Counted from the stretch's first letter, positions 1 through 8,085 are shown. The stretch is DNA of 25,965 nucleotides from JAKLDO01 sp035354435 (GCA_035354435.1 DAOQAY010000029.1:1-25965); one strand, 5' to 3'. The notes: generated by a model not told the origin, from the letters alone. A program made the numbers and translations.

Positions 1-57
1 ATCATAGATCTCAGAAAGTATGAAGAACCATATGGGTCATGGTAAATAAGCTGAACC

Positions 58-951
58 TTACTCGAACGGTTCGAGGTGGACCACCACATCAATGACTTCG
101 GGACCTTTTTTTATAAGCTCTTCTTTGACTTTTGCGCTTATGTCGTGACCTTCTCTGACGCTGAGCTCCGGATCTACAAGCACATGGAGATCGACCTGAA
201 GTCCGCTTCCAAGATATCTTGTGCGGCATTTGTGCACATCTTTAACACCTTCCACCTGTTTTGCCAGAAGTTCAATGGTATCGCATACTTTCTGACTTGC
301 ACCGGCATCGGTCAGTTCACAGAGTGCCGTCCATGAGATCTTATATGCAGCATGAAGGATGAAAAGGCAGACCAGCATTGCTCCGATATGATCGATAAAA
401 CCGTATCCGGGAAGAAGTATCGCCGCAATTATCGCAACAGCGGCAGGGATTGAGCTGAAAGCATCCGACCTGTGATGCCACGCATTAGCTATCATTGCCG
501 ATGATTTCACCTTTTTCCCGACTATTGCCGTCCACTGATATAATCCTTCTTTTGTACCTATTGAAAGTACTGCCGCAATAAATGCTATCATTTCCGGAGG
601 CTCATTATCCTTGTCCATCATAGTCGAAACAGCATTCCAGCCTATCATTAATGCGACAACAACAAGAGCAAGCCCGATAAAGACAGTTATTACTGTTTCT
701 ATCCTTCTGTGACCATGAGGATGTGTTTCATCAGGAGGAGCGCTCCAGTATGAAGAGCCGATCAGAACAGCTACATCTGTCACACAATCAGAAAGACTGT
801 GAAAAGCATCTGCAACCAGCGCCTGACTGTTTCCAAAAATTCCTGCGGCAAATTTTAACGCAGACAGAGCTATATTAATTATCATACCAATAAAAGTAAC
901 TCTTTTAATTTCCCTTTCATTGGCAGATGTCAAACGAGTTTCAGCCGACAT
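58..951 (-). CDS. CDF family divalent cation exporter
   Basis: A 297-residue inner-membrane protein of the cation diffusion facilitator family, which exports divalent metals such as Zn2+ in exchange for protons. Hydrophobic helices begin near residue 18. Helix 2 carries H51 and D55 within DAFHSLSD, and helix 5 carries H159 and D163 within WHHRSD. This HD/HD set is typical of the family's transport site and is most often linked to zinc, though metal choice is inferred. A His-rich HPHGH loop follows helix 2. The last 80 or so residues form the cytoplasmic ZT-dimer domain. The ATG follows GGAGG at 4-5 bases. The gene lies 13 bases downstream of the peptidase stop on the same strand, so the two are probably co-transcribed. 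No terminator is visible in the 57 bases before the window edge. Confidence 0.93.
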   Translation of the reverse strand: MSAETRLTSANEREIKRVTFIGMIINIALSALKFAAGIFGNSQALVADAFHSLSDCVTDVAVLIGSSYWSAPPDETHPHGHRRIETVITVFIGLALVVVALMIGWNAVSTMMDKDNEPPEMIAFIAAVLSIGTKEGLYQWTAIVGKKVKSSAMIANAWHHRSDAFSSIPAAVAIIAAILLPGYGFIDHIGAMLVCLFILHAAYKISWTALCELTDAGASQKVCDTIELLAKQVEGVKDVHKCRTRYLGSGLQVDLHVLVDPELSVREGHDISAKVKEELIKKGPEVIDVVVHLEPFE

Positions 952-960
952 TTATCCTCC

Positions 961-976
961 ATAGTTAAATAACTAT
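961..976. promoter_or_regulatory. Inverted repeat between peptidase stop and CDF ribosome site
   Basis: ATAGTTA-AA-TAACTAT is a perfect 7-bp inverted repeat with a 2-base centre. It contains the peptidase stop codon (965-967) and adjoins the GGAGG of the CDF gene. As RNA it would be a weak A/U-rich hairpin; as DNA it could be a protein site. It has no T-tract, so it is not a normal terminator. A regulatory role is inference only. Confidence 0.3.
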
Positions 977-3262
977 CAGCGCACAACCTGAATCTTTATT
1001 TTTCTCGGTATTTATCTGTTCTTCGTCGTTTGCTTCATCGGAGACTTCATCAATATCAGCAAGGTCATCTGTTGTTTCACTGTCGCTGTCTGCAACTTCA
1101 GCAGCACAATCTTTAGACGAGGTCCACGAAGCTGTAAATTGCGGGTCATAAAGCATTCCTGCCGGACCTGTGTTGGTGAACTGAAAATAATATCTGCTTC
1201 CCGGCACAAGATTTTTCACTGTCCAGCTGTCTGTTCCCATGATATAAGAATCATAATCCACTTTGAAAGGAACATCATCAACCGTCCATATGACCGGTTT
1301 ATCTTTTCTGGCAAGAAGTCCGAACCTCGGAACGGTCGAACCTGACATTGACTGACCATCTGTCGCCATTCCTGTTATGGTGATAGTGTCAATACATTCA
1401 GGAACATCATAGTAAAGCTGAATATACATCGGACCTACTTCCATTTGACTTCCTTCAATCTCAACTTTGATTGTATCAGCCGGCATTCCCTGATACTGTG
1501 ATATACCGCCGCTCATTATATACTCAGCTTTGTGCGTGATATTTCTTGCTCTGATTTCATTGAAAAAGCCTCTTTCCTCAAGTATTGCCTGAAAATCATT
1601 TTTTAAAGAAGCAAGCGGCGTTTCGTCTACAGTATCAATAAGAACATTCGCCCAGTCCTGAAAATTTGCACTCGATGAAACCACAGATAACAGTGAATTC
1701 ATAAAGTATTTAACAAATTCATCTTTTGTGTGACCTTTTTCAAGCGTTTTCTGGTACATCGCCCAATGTGCAGAAACCGCAGGCAGTCCGTCATTATGAC
1801 TTTCGCCGTTAAAATCCTCATTTACCAGATTCCCGTTATCAGCAAGTCTCAGACAGTAGAAATCTCCCGATTTTTCCATGCCGTACTGTGCCCCGAAAGC
1901 TCCAGCCACATATTCTCCGAGACAGGAATCACCTGAAATAAGAAAAGAAAAAGTATCAGCGATACCTTCATTCAGACCGAGAGATTCATTGCTGTATCCA
2001 TATTTATCCATTTCTGCATAAGCACTCAGTTTAGCCGTACTTTCAACAATTCCGTGACCGAATTCATGATAGATAACATCGCCGTCGTAGGCATAATCAG
2101 CTCTTGAACCCTGACCGATAAGAATTGTGTCGCCCTTGTACTCAAAATTCTTGAAAAACAGATCCGAAAATGCAGGATCATAAGGACTGTATCCGGCATT
2201 ATCATAGGCCGCAAGTTTGATCGTGCCGCTTTGTGAGCTTGCCGCCATCTGAAAATTTGTGATCGCTATCATCGGACTGTTCTTAACTCCTGAAACATGA
2301 GAATCAAGATATTGAAACTCTTCAATTCCAAGACCCAGAATATAGCTATAAATCTTGGACATGTGATAATAGGCCGATACTTCAGCATATACATCGCTGA
2401 AATCTTTACTGAAATCGACACCTTTTGTCCAGTCTTCATAAACAAAACTGCCATTCTCATCTTTATTGGCAAGCTGAGTAGGTGTGCATATCGGTATTGC
2501 CTGACCGTAATAATCAGTGGTCTCTCCCATATCAGGACAATTAGTTGAGACAACTTTTCTTCCGCCGGTTTCATCAACAGCTGAAGAAAGCTTACCCGCG
2601 GCATCATCTCCGATCCATGGAAGCTCAACTTCAACAGGTTCAGGATTTCTAACAGGATTTGTTTCAAAAACTTTAGCCGTATTTGAAGATTCATTCAACA
2701 CAAAATTTCCGCCGCCGAGATAACTGCCGGTGTGTGCATCAATATAGTAGAAATTCCCGTCTGCCAGTGAAGCAGGTTTAAATCTGATCCTGTAAGCCAG
2801 ACGGTATCTGTCTCCTGAATATAAAATTACGAGTGTTGAAGCAAAAACAGGATTATCGAGTCTTTTCAAGAATTTATTACTGATTTTCGAAGCAACGGCC
2901 AGTGCTGTGAATTTCGGAACAGTATCAATTTTTATGTCTGAAACAGTGTTTATCACTTTGTAAATCACACCGTTCTTTTCTTTGATGACAGAATATTTTC
3001 CGATAACCGGAATACCTTTGTACTTCCATTCTATTCTGTGGATTTTTATATCACCTGCGGCAAAGGACTTAAGAATATGACCGTTCATTCTGGAACTGTC
3101 CAGAGCGATCATTCCAGGAAGATCATGAGCAATAAATTCCGACATGTCCTGCAAAGCAGGCACAGGCTTGTTCAGCTTAAAGATCTTTTCTTTTTCAAAA
3201 CTTTCTGCTGAAAGAGCTGATACAAACACCACGAGAAACACTGTTAAAACAAAACTTTTCAT
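965..3262 (-). CDS. Secreted M4/M36-like zinc metallopeptidase with acidic, Cys-containing tail
   Basis: A 765-residue exported protease of the gluzincin group (thermolysin M4 / fungalysin M36). Residues 1-18 are a Sec signal peptide ending SALSA. Residues of about 50-180 look like FTP and PepSY inhibitory propeptide domains. The zinc site is complete: H399-E400-F-G-H403 with the third ligand E432 in NEGIAD (D436 conserved). A beta-sandwich-like domain follows from about 580 to 715. The last 50 residues are unusual: an Asp/Glu-rich tract and then a terminus ending DSGCALIVI, with a single cysteine six residues from the last residue. That could be a surface-anchoring signal, although the hydrophobic helix and basic end of known CTERM signals are absent. 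The start is supported by the signal peptide; a GGGGG run sits upstream. It is the first gene of a likely operon with the CDF exporter. Confidence 0.88.
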   Translation of the reverse strand: MKSFVLTVFLVVFVSALSAESFEKEKIFKLNKPVPALQDMSEFIAHDLPGMIALDSSRMNGHILKSFAAGDIKIHRIEWKYKGIPVIGKYSVIKEKNGVIYKVINTVSDIKIDTVPKFTALAVASKISNKFLKRLDNPVFASTLVILYSGDRYRLAYRIRFKPASLADGNFYYIDAHTGSYLGGGNFVLNESSNTAKVFETNPVRNPEPVEVELPWIGDDAAGKLSSAVDETGGRKVVSTNCPDMGETTDYYGQAIPICTPTQLANKDENGSFVYEDWTKGVDFSKDFSDVYAEVSAYYHMSKIYSYILGLGIEEFQYLDSHVSGVKNSPMIAITNFQMAASSQSGTIKLAAYDNAGYSPYDPAFSDLFFKNFEYKGDTILIGQGSRADYAYDGDVIYHEFGHGIVESTAKLSAYAEMDKYGYSNESLGLNEGIADTFSFLISGDSCLGEYVAGAFGAQYGMEKSGDFYCLRLADNGNLVNEDFNGESHNDGLPAVSAHWAMYQKTLEKGHTKDEFVKYFMNSLLSVVSSSANFQDWANVLIDTVDETPLASLKNDFQAILEERGFFNEIRARNITHKAEYIMSGGISQYQGMPADTIKVEIEGSQMEVGPMYIQLYYDVPECIDTITITGMATDGQSMSGSTVPRFGLLARKDKPVIWTVDDVPFKVDYDSYIMGTDSWTVKNLVPGSRYYFQFTNTGPAGMLYDPQFTASWTSSKDCAAEVADSDSETTDDLADIDEVSDEANDEEQINTEKNKDSGCALIVI

Positions 3263-3315
3263 AAAAACCCCCGTTTATGATTAATTCATCTGATCGACAA
3301 AACTAAATAAACACA

Positions 3316-3331
3316 TCACTAAATTTAGTGA
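3316..3331. promoter_or_regulatory. Perfect 16-bp palindrome in divergent promoter region
   Basis: TCACTAAATTTAGTGA reads identically on both strands. It lies in the 157-base region between the divergent peptidase and pth genes, 54 bases upstream of the peptidase ATG. On the minus strand it falls between weak -35-like (TTGCTC) and -10-like (TTTATT) hexamers 18 bases apart. The symmetry suggests a dimeric repressor or activator site; the protein is unknown. Confidence 0.45.
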
Positions 3332-3379
3332 GCAACTTGCGTACCTTATTTTTTTATAGCGTTATTTCAAGCATATACA

Positions 3380-3385
3380 TATAAT
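3380..3385 (+). promoter_or_regulatory. -10 hexamer (TATAAT) of pth promoter
   Basis: A consensus TATAAT overlaps the first in-frame ATG of the reading frame (3384). If it is the -10 box, transcription starts near 3392 and only the ATG at 3420 can be used. No convincing -35 hexamer lies at the expected distance, so the assignment is moderate. Confidence 0.4.
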
Positions 3386-3419
3386 GCCTTTGATTTTACT
3401 GACTGTTTCGAGAGTTGAT

Positions 3420-3974
3420 ATGCTGGTCGTTTTTCTTGGAAATCCCGGAAATGAATATAAAAAGACTCGGCACAATGCCGGATTTATGCTTGCCGATGCG
3501 ATGGAGAACTTTTTCAGCCCCAACTGGAGTGAAAAATTCAATGGAAGCTGGACTAAAGCCGAAATAAACGGCGAACTTCATTATTTTCTCAAACCTGGAA
3601 CTTTCATGAATCTCAGCGGAAAAAGTGTGACTGCGGCAAAAGCATTTTTTAAACTGAATAATGATGCAATCCTTATTGTACACGATGACATTGAATCAGA
3701 CTTCGGCACGATCTCACTCAAAAACGGCGGCGGACTTGCAGGTCACAACGGACTGAGATCCATATCGAATGCAACAGGAAGCAATGATTTCCCCAGACTC
3801 AGGATCGGAGTCGGCAGACCGTCACGAGGCGATGTCTCCTCATTTGTCCTTGGAAAATTCACAGAAGACGAACAGATAGTTCTCCCCATAATCCTCGAAA
3901 AAGCAGCAAAAATGCTCACCACATTTTTATCTGAAGAAACCAAACGGTTTGTTAAGGAAAAAGTGGAAATCTGA
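3420..3974 (+). CDS. pth: Peptidyl-tRNA hydrolase
   Basis: Pth (184 residues) releases peptides from peptidyl-tRNAs dropped by the ribosome and is a conserved cytoplasmic housekeeping enzyme. The N-terminus matches the family: GNPG with N8, then the catalytic H18 in TRHNAGF. The acid partner is D89 in VHDDIE, with substrate contacts N64 in FMNLSG and the Asn of GHNGL. Length is normal. The frame is open from an ATG at 3384, but that would add 12 residues absent from the family and would overlap a TATAAT box, so I place the start at 3420 (MLVVFLG). It converges on the ATPase gene with 29 bases between stops and no GC-rich terminator. Confidence 0.96.
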   Translation: MLVVFLGNPGNEYKKTRHNAGFMLADAMENFFSPNWSEKFNGSWTKAEINGELHYFLKPGTFMNLSGKSVTAAKAFFKLNNDAILIVHDDIESDFGTISLKNGGGLAGHNGLRSISNATGSNDFPRLRIGVGRPSRGDVSSFVLGKFTEDEQIVLPIILEKAAKMLTTFLSEETKRFVKEKVEI

Positions 3975-4003
3975 AAAACAACATAGAATCAAATAAAATC
4001 ATT

Positions 4004-5326
4004 TTATACATTCAGCAACCATTTAATTAGATTTTTCCTAGTTATTTCATTTCCTTTTAAATTAATCACCTCTTCTTCACAATCTAACTCAAGGAGATAA
4101 TTAATTCCATTTTTAAGGATTTCATCTTCTGTCAAAAAGGATTCCATCTCTCTTTTTTTATTTTCTTCTGTAAGTTTTTCTGTTACCTGATATTTGTCAA
4201 AATTAGAACCTGATCTGTTTTTTGCAACAAAATCAATCTCTTTTCCTGATTTAAGACCTCCGAAATACACAGTCACATTTCTTCGGCAAAGCTCAAGAAA
4301 AACTATATTCTCAAGAAGTTTTGAGTGGTTTCGTGTTGTGTGATCAAAAGAGTTTGTGATTCCTGTGTCAATCGAATAGAATTTCTTGCTTGTTTCAAAA
4401 ATCCTCCCCTGCTTCCAATCAAAACGGTTCACTTCAAATAATGTGAATGTTTTTATTATTGAATTAACATAAGAAATAACAGTGTCACTATTTATCGCGG
4501 CATTCATTTTTTCCAGATAACTTTGCAACTTAGTAAATGAAACAATATTTCCGATATTCAAATTCAGAAAATACAAAATTTTTTCAATAGTGTCAGGACT
4601 TTTTATTTTAAATCTTTCAATAATATCATCCAGAATGACTTTGCTTACAATCCCCTGCAAATAAGAATACTTTGCTGACTCATCAGAAACAGAACATATT
4701 TCAGGAAGACCACCTGTTGACCTGTATTGATTGAAGTGCCTGTAAATAATTTCTTTTTTACGCAAAAAATCTGTGGCATTTTTAATTTCGACATCAAAAT
4801 ATTTAAGATATTCCTTGAAACTGAAAGGAAGCAACTCAAATTCAATAAATCGTCCCGCAAGATTTGAACCAATTTCAGAAGATAATAGCTCGGAATTAGA
4901 ACCTGTTAATATTATTTCGATTTCTTCTCCATACATTTCATAAATAGTTCTTATGAATACATCCCAGTTTTTTACATTCTGAATCTCATCAAAAATCAAA
5001 AGAAGTTTTGCATCAGTATCTGCGATATCCCTTTTAAATATTTTGAAAACATTATCAAGTGACTCAGGATCATTAAACTCACGGAGCTGATAATGCTCAA
5101 AATTCAGATACATAATATTTTCGAGCTTGTACACACCTTCATTTATAAGCCGCAATGCAATCTGTTTTGAAAGAAATGATTTTCCACTGCGTCTGAAACC
5201 AGTAATTATTTTAATTGGTTTCGATCCCATTGCACCGAAAATGGAATCTTCGCAATATCGCTTTACACCTTTCGTTTTTATTAAAATCTGCTGCATTTCA
5301 ACCATTAAAGCTTTCACATTTTCCAT
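4004..5326 (-). CDS. AAA-type ATPase with DUF4143 C-terminal domain
   Basis: A 440-residue ATPase of the widespread but poorly understood AAA_14 plus DUF4143 family. Walker A is GFRRSGKS (43-50), Walker B is LLLIFDEIQ, followed by the TGSNS sensor and the AGRFIEFELLPFSF segment typical of the family. The C-terminal half has the DUF4143 signature LLENIVFLELCRRN and GKEIDFVAKN, related to PD-(D/E)xK folds; YQV stands where an active nuclease usually has ExK, so nuclease activity is doubtful. I prefer the ATG at 5326 because GAAGAG lies 8 bases upstream; an in-frame GTG at 5335 would overlap that site. The gene is monocistronic and visibly richer in A/T than its neighbours, which suits an accessory gene spread by transfer. 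The cellular role is unknown. Confidence 0.88.
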   Translation of the reverse strand: MENVKALMVEMQQILIKTKGVKRYCEDSIFGAMGSKPIKIITGFRRSGKSFLSKQIALRLINEGVYKLENIMYLNFEHYQLREFNDPESLDNVFKIFKRDIADTDAKLLLIFDEIQNVKNWDVFIRTIYEMYGEEIEIILTGSNSELLSSEIGSNLAGRFIEFELLPFSFKEYLKYFDVEIKNATDFLRKKEIIYRHFNQYRSTGGLPEICSVSDESAKYSYLQGIVSKVILDDIIERFKIKSPDTIEKILYFLNLNIGNIVSFTKLQSYLEKMNAAINSDTVISYVNSIIKTFTLFEVNRFDWKQGRIFETSKKFYSIDTGITNSFDHTTRNHSKLLENIVFLELCRRNVTVYFGGLKSGKEIDFVAKNRSGSNFDKYQVTEKLTEENKKREMESFLTEDEILKNGINYLLELDCEEEVINLKGNEITRKNLIKWLLNV

Positions 5327-5351
5327 TTTTATCACTCTTCAAAATGATAAT

Positions 5352-5406
5352 AGCTTGAATTTTATATCACTACAGGATGATAAAAGCAAGAAACTCAGCT
5401 TGAATT
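5352..5406. repeat. Pair of direct repeats AGCTTGAATT flanking ATPase promoter
   Basis: AGCTTGAATT occurs at 5352-5361 and again at 5397-5406, 45 bases apart. On the minus strand one copy lies just upstream of the -35 box and the other at the downstream edge of the -10 box and start point. The upstream copy also forms CTTGAA/TTCAAG with 5416-5421. Paired sites bracketing a promoter are compatible with repression, but two 10-mers may match by chance. Confidence 0.3.
5361..5389 (-). promoter_or_regulatory. Promoter of the AAA/DUF4143 ATPase gene
   Basis: On the minus strand TTGCTT (5384-5389) and TATAAA (5361-5366) are separated by 17 bases, a good sigma70-type match. The predicted start near 5354 gives a leader of about 28 bases to the ATG at 5326, which independently supports that start codon. 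Confidence 0.5.
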
Positions 5407-5467
5407 GTCGACTTTTTCAAGAAAGTTTTATAAAATTGTTAAGTTTTCTCGATTTTATGAAAATGTC

Positions 5468-5483
5468 GTGACAGTGTTGTCAC
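5468..5483. promoter_or_regulatory. Inverted repeat GTGACA-GTGT-TGTCAC
   Basis: A perfect 6-bp inverted repeat with a 4-base centre lies 26 bases beyond the helicase stop and about 80 bases upstream of the ATPase promoter. As RNA from the minus strand it could fold into a short stem, but the following bases (GACATTTTC) are a poor T-tract. It is therefore either a weak terminator of the helicase gene or a DNA operator. Confidence 0.35.
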
Positions 5484-5509
5484 AATTGAGTTAGAATTAT
5501 TACGAAGAG

Positions 5510-8008
5510 CTATTTCCCAAAAAACTCTTTAATTTTTTCTGCGACCTGTCCGCTTGGGAGGGTGAAGAATTTGACTCCGTCGGGAGCGGCTTTGATGAAT
5601 TCTCTGCCGTAATATTTTTCTATCATTCTTTTGTCGAGTATGGTGACTGTTCCGACATCATCTTTTGTTCTGATGAGTCTGCCGAAGCCCTGTTTGAATT
5701 TGAGGAGTGCATTGGGAAGTGTGTAGACAGCAAATCCGCCCTGCCCTGTGTCAGCTTCAAGTTTGGCGACATATCTTTTAATAAACGGATGGCTCGGGAA
5801 TCTGAACGGGAGCTTCATTATGACCAGATTGCGCAAAGTTTCTCCTTTCATATCAATACCTTCCCAGAAAGTATCAGTGGCAAGAAGTGTTGCATTTTTA
5901 TCATCCCGGAAATCCTTCACAATTTTTGAGATGGCATATTTTCCCTGACATATAACATTAAAATCAAGGTCGACGAGGTATTTTGCCGCCTGTTCACGAT
6001 GCCCGATCGAAGTGAAAAGGACAAGCGCGCCGCCATTTGATGCCTTAACAATCTCCCTTGATGCTCTCACGCTTTCAGTATCGAAAAGTTCTTTGTTATC
6101 AACTGGTGAAGGCATATCGGTACAGATAAAAGCCCGGACCTGTGAACTGTAATCAAAACAGCTCGCAAGATTTACATATTTTTTTTCACGATTGGTCAGC
6201 ACAAGTCCGCTTTCCCTGTTAAAAAACGAAAATCCGTCCTCATTTTTTCCCGTGCTCAGCGTTGCCGAAGTGAGAATGACACATGAAGTCACATCGTAAA
6301 GTCTTTTTGCAAGTATTGTCTGAATCTCGATTGGGGTCATTGTGAGCGTAACTATCTGATTTTTATCCTTTTCACCCCAGAAAACTTTCGAAACCGTATC
6401 TTTTGAAATGCAGAAATCACTCAAAAATTCTGCATATCCTTTCAGCTTCAGAACAGTTCCTTCTGTGTCGGTGATCAGCGACATAACAAGGTCGTCATTT
6501 ATTGTCCGCAAAGTTTCCGTGGAAGTGTTCACCGCCTTTATTTTCTTCAAAGCAGGTTCAACTAGACCGGTTATCTCCACAATGGCGGCGACAGCTTTTT
6601 CAAGAACATGTAAAATATCATTTCTTATCTTTATATTATCGAGTTCATACAGATCTTCAGAATCTTTTCCGAGCACTTCGATCACTTCAGGAACTATCGA
6701 ATGAGCGAACATCGGAATGAAAGCAGAAAGACGGTTGACAGCTTTTTCAAAAGACCCGGCAACTTCCTTATCAGCATAATTATCAAGCATTTTTGTGAGC
6801 AGCCCCGTCCCTCTTTTTGGAAAATAAAGTCTGTTCAACTGCTTGACAACACTCTGGGTTGAAACGCTTTCGCCAAGAAAACTTATGGCACTTTTAAACA
6901 GATTGTGAGCTTCATCTATAACAAGAATGTCAAATTTAGGAAGCAGACCGACCTCTTCTTCACCTTCCATTTTCATTGAAACATCAGCCATGAGAAGATG
7001 ATGGTTTATCAGAATGAGCGAGGCAAAATTCGCTTTCCGCCTTGCCTTGAAGAAAAAACAGGTGTTAAAATATCTGCATTTGCTCTTTTCACATGTGAAT
7101 TCCTCGGCACATATTTCAGACCAGACATCGTTCGCCAGTGCATTGTTCATTGATGATTTGGTGCCGTCATTAACTTGATTCATCCAGACATCTATCTCTC
7201 GCACAGCTTCCATTCTTGAATCTTCCTTTTCAATGATCTTTGTCTGAAGGCTCTCCATCCTGAAAAGTGAATATTTCCTTTTACACAGATAGTTACTGCG
7301 ACCTTTTAAAATGGCAACCGTGATATCATTGAAATTCAGTTTATTCAGAAGAAACGGAATATCTTTTTCAAAAAGCTGTTCTTCAAGTGCAATGGTTGAA
7401 GTGCTTATAACACCCTTTTTGCCTTTGTTTTTAGATACATAAAGCATCGCAGGAATAAGATATGCAAAGCTTTTACCGGTTCCTGTTCCAGCCTCGGCAA
7501 CCAGAATATTATTAGAATTCACTGAATCAGTGACTTCGAGTGCCATTTTTATCTGCGGCAGTCTGAATTCATAGCTGGGGAGCGCTTTTTTAAGATTTCC
7601 GTTCTCGCCAAGAATAGCAGTCACTTCATCAGGATTTATATTTTCTATTTCATCACTGTCAGGGATTATTCTTTCAACGACCGGAAACACCGTCAGGATG
7701 TTGTTATCAACGATGTAAGATCCCACACCTTTTTCCGCAGCACGGGCCGCCACATCAAGATCAGGGATGCTCGGTCTGACATCGCCTCCCGGATGATTAT
7801 GTATCAGTATTTCTCCGGGCGAAGCTGCTGCGATGACTGCGGGAACCGAAAATGAATTTCCCATCGAAATTCTTCTGAGATCACATATAAGACCGTTATC
7901 ATTTACAGTTCCGGCCATAACAATTTCATTGCCGTCATTCTGTGAAACAAAATGTCTGGCAAGTTGAATTGCTTCAAATGTAAAGTAAGAGTCTGTTTTG
8001 AACGGCAT
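5510..8008 (-). CDS. DinG/XPD-family helicase with N-terminal JAMM (RadC/JAB-like) domain
   Basis: An 832-residue fusion. Residues 1-120 form a JAMM/MPN-like metal domain: E28, then H70-x-H72, S80 and D83, an exact HxHx7Sx2D motif in the HNHPGG context seen in RadC-type proteins. The rest is a superfamily 2 DNA helicase of the DinG/XPD type: Walker A GTGTGKS (174-180), four cysteines near residues 300-317 fitting the iron-sulfur cluster, DEAH near 365, the WEGIDMKG region and motif VI QGFGRLIR. Family members unwind 5'-overhang DNA, R-loops or G-quadruplexes in repair. Gram-positive DinG carries an N-terminal exonuclease; here a JAMM domain occupies that place. The ATG lacks a Shine-Dalgarno sequence (TTTACTATAA precedes it), but a later start would remove E28. 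It follows the HU-like gene by 77 bases with a possible terminator between. Substrate is unknown. Confidence 0.9.
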   Translation of the reverse strand: MPFKTDSYFTFEAIQLARHFVSQNDGNEIVMAGTVNDNGLICDLRRISMGNSFSVPAVIAAASPGEILIHNHPGGDVRPSIPDLDVAARAAEKGVGSYIVDNNILTVFPVVERIIPDSDEIENINPDEVTAILGENGNLKKALPSYEFRLPQIKMALEVTDSVNSNNILVAEAGTGTGKSFAYLIPAMLYVSKNKGKKGVISTSTIALEEQLFEKDIPFLLNKLNFNDITVAILKGRSNYLCKRKYSLFRMESLQTKIIEKEDSRMEAVREIDVWMNQVNDGTKSSMNNALANDVWSEICAEEFTCEKSKCRYFNTCFFFKARRKANFASLILINHHLLMADVSMKMEGEEEVGLLPKFDILVIDEAHNLFKSAISFLGESVSTQSVVKQLNRLYFPKRGTGLLTKMLDNYADKEVAGSFEKAVNRLSAFIPMFAHSIVPEVIEVLGKDSEDLYELDNIKIRNDILHVLEKAVAAIVEITGLVEPALKKIKAVNTSTETLRTINDDLVMSLITDTEGTVLKLKGYAEFLSDFCISKDTVSKVFWGEKDKNQIVTLTMTPIEIQTILAKRLYDVTSCVILTSATLSTGKNEDGFSFFNRESGLVLTNREKKYVNLASCFDYSSQVRAFICTDMPSPVDNKELFDTESVRASREIVKASNGGALVLFTSIGHREQAAKYLVDLDFNVICQGKYAISKIVKDFRDDKNATLLATDTFWEGIDMKGETLRNLVIMKLPFRFPSHPFIKRYVAKLEADTGQGGFAVYTLPNALLKFKQGFGRLIRTKDDVGTVTILDKRMIEKYYGREFIKAAPDGVKFFTLPSGQVAEKIKEFFGK

Positions 8009-8021
8009 TTATAGTAAAAGG

Positions 8022-8062
8022 AAAAAACCAAAAAAACCACGCATTATCAAAGACATGCGCAG
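8022..8062 (-). terminator. Possible intrinsic terminator after the HU-like gene
   Basis: On the minus strand CTGCGCAT (8055-8062) pairs with ATGCGTGG (8037-8044) over 8 positions including two G-T wobbles, with a 10-base loop. Two runs of six or more T separated by GG follow at once. It lies 24 bases past the HU stop. It may terminate or attenuate transcription into the helicase gene. Confidence 0.5.
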
Positions 8063-8085
8063 ACATATGATCAATTAAAAATCAA

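Noticed and set aside
27..43. ACCAT/ATGGT repeat downstream of the CDF gene as its terminator
   Set aside because: Only five base pairs, a 7-base loop and no T-tract in the direction of transcription.
2269..2694. A 141-codon open frame on the minus strand inside the peptidase
   Set aside because: It overlaps the peptidase in another frame of the same strand, which has a signal peptide, propeptide and zinc motif; no evidence favours the alternative frame.
3993..4007. Inverted repeat ATAAAAT-C-ATTTTAT between pth and the ATPase gene as a bidirectional terminator
   Set aside because: It is made almost only of A and T with a one-base centre, so the RNA stem would be unstable; AT-rich sequence yields such matches by chance.
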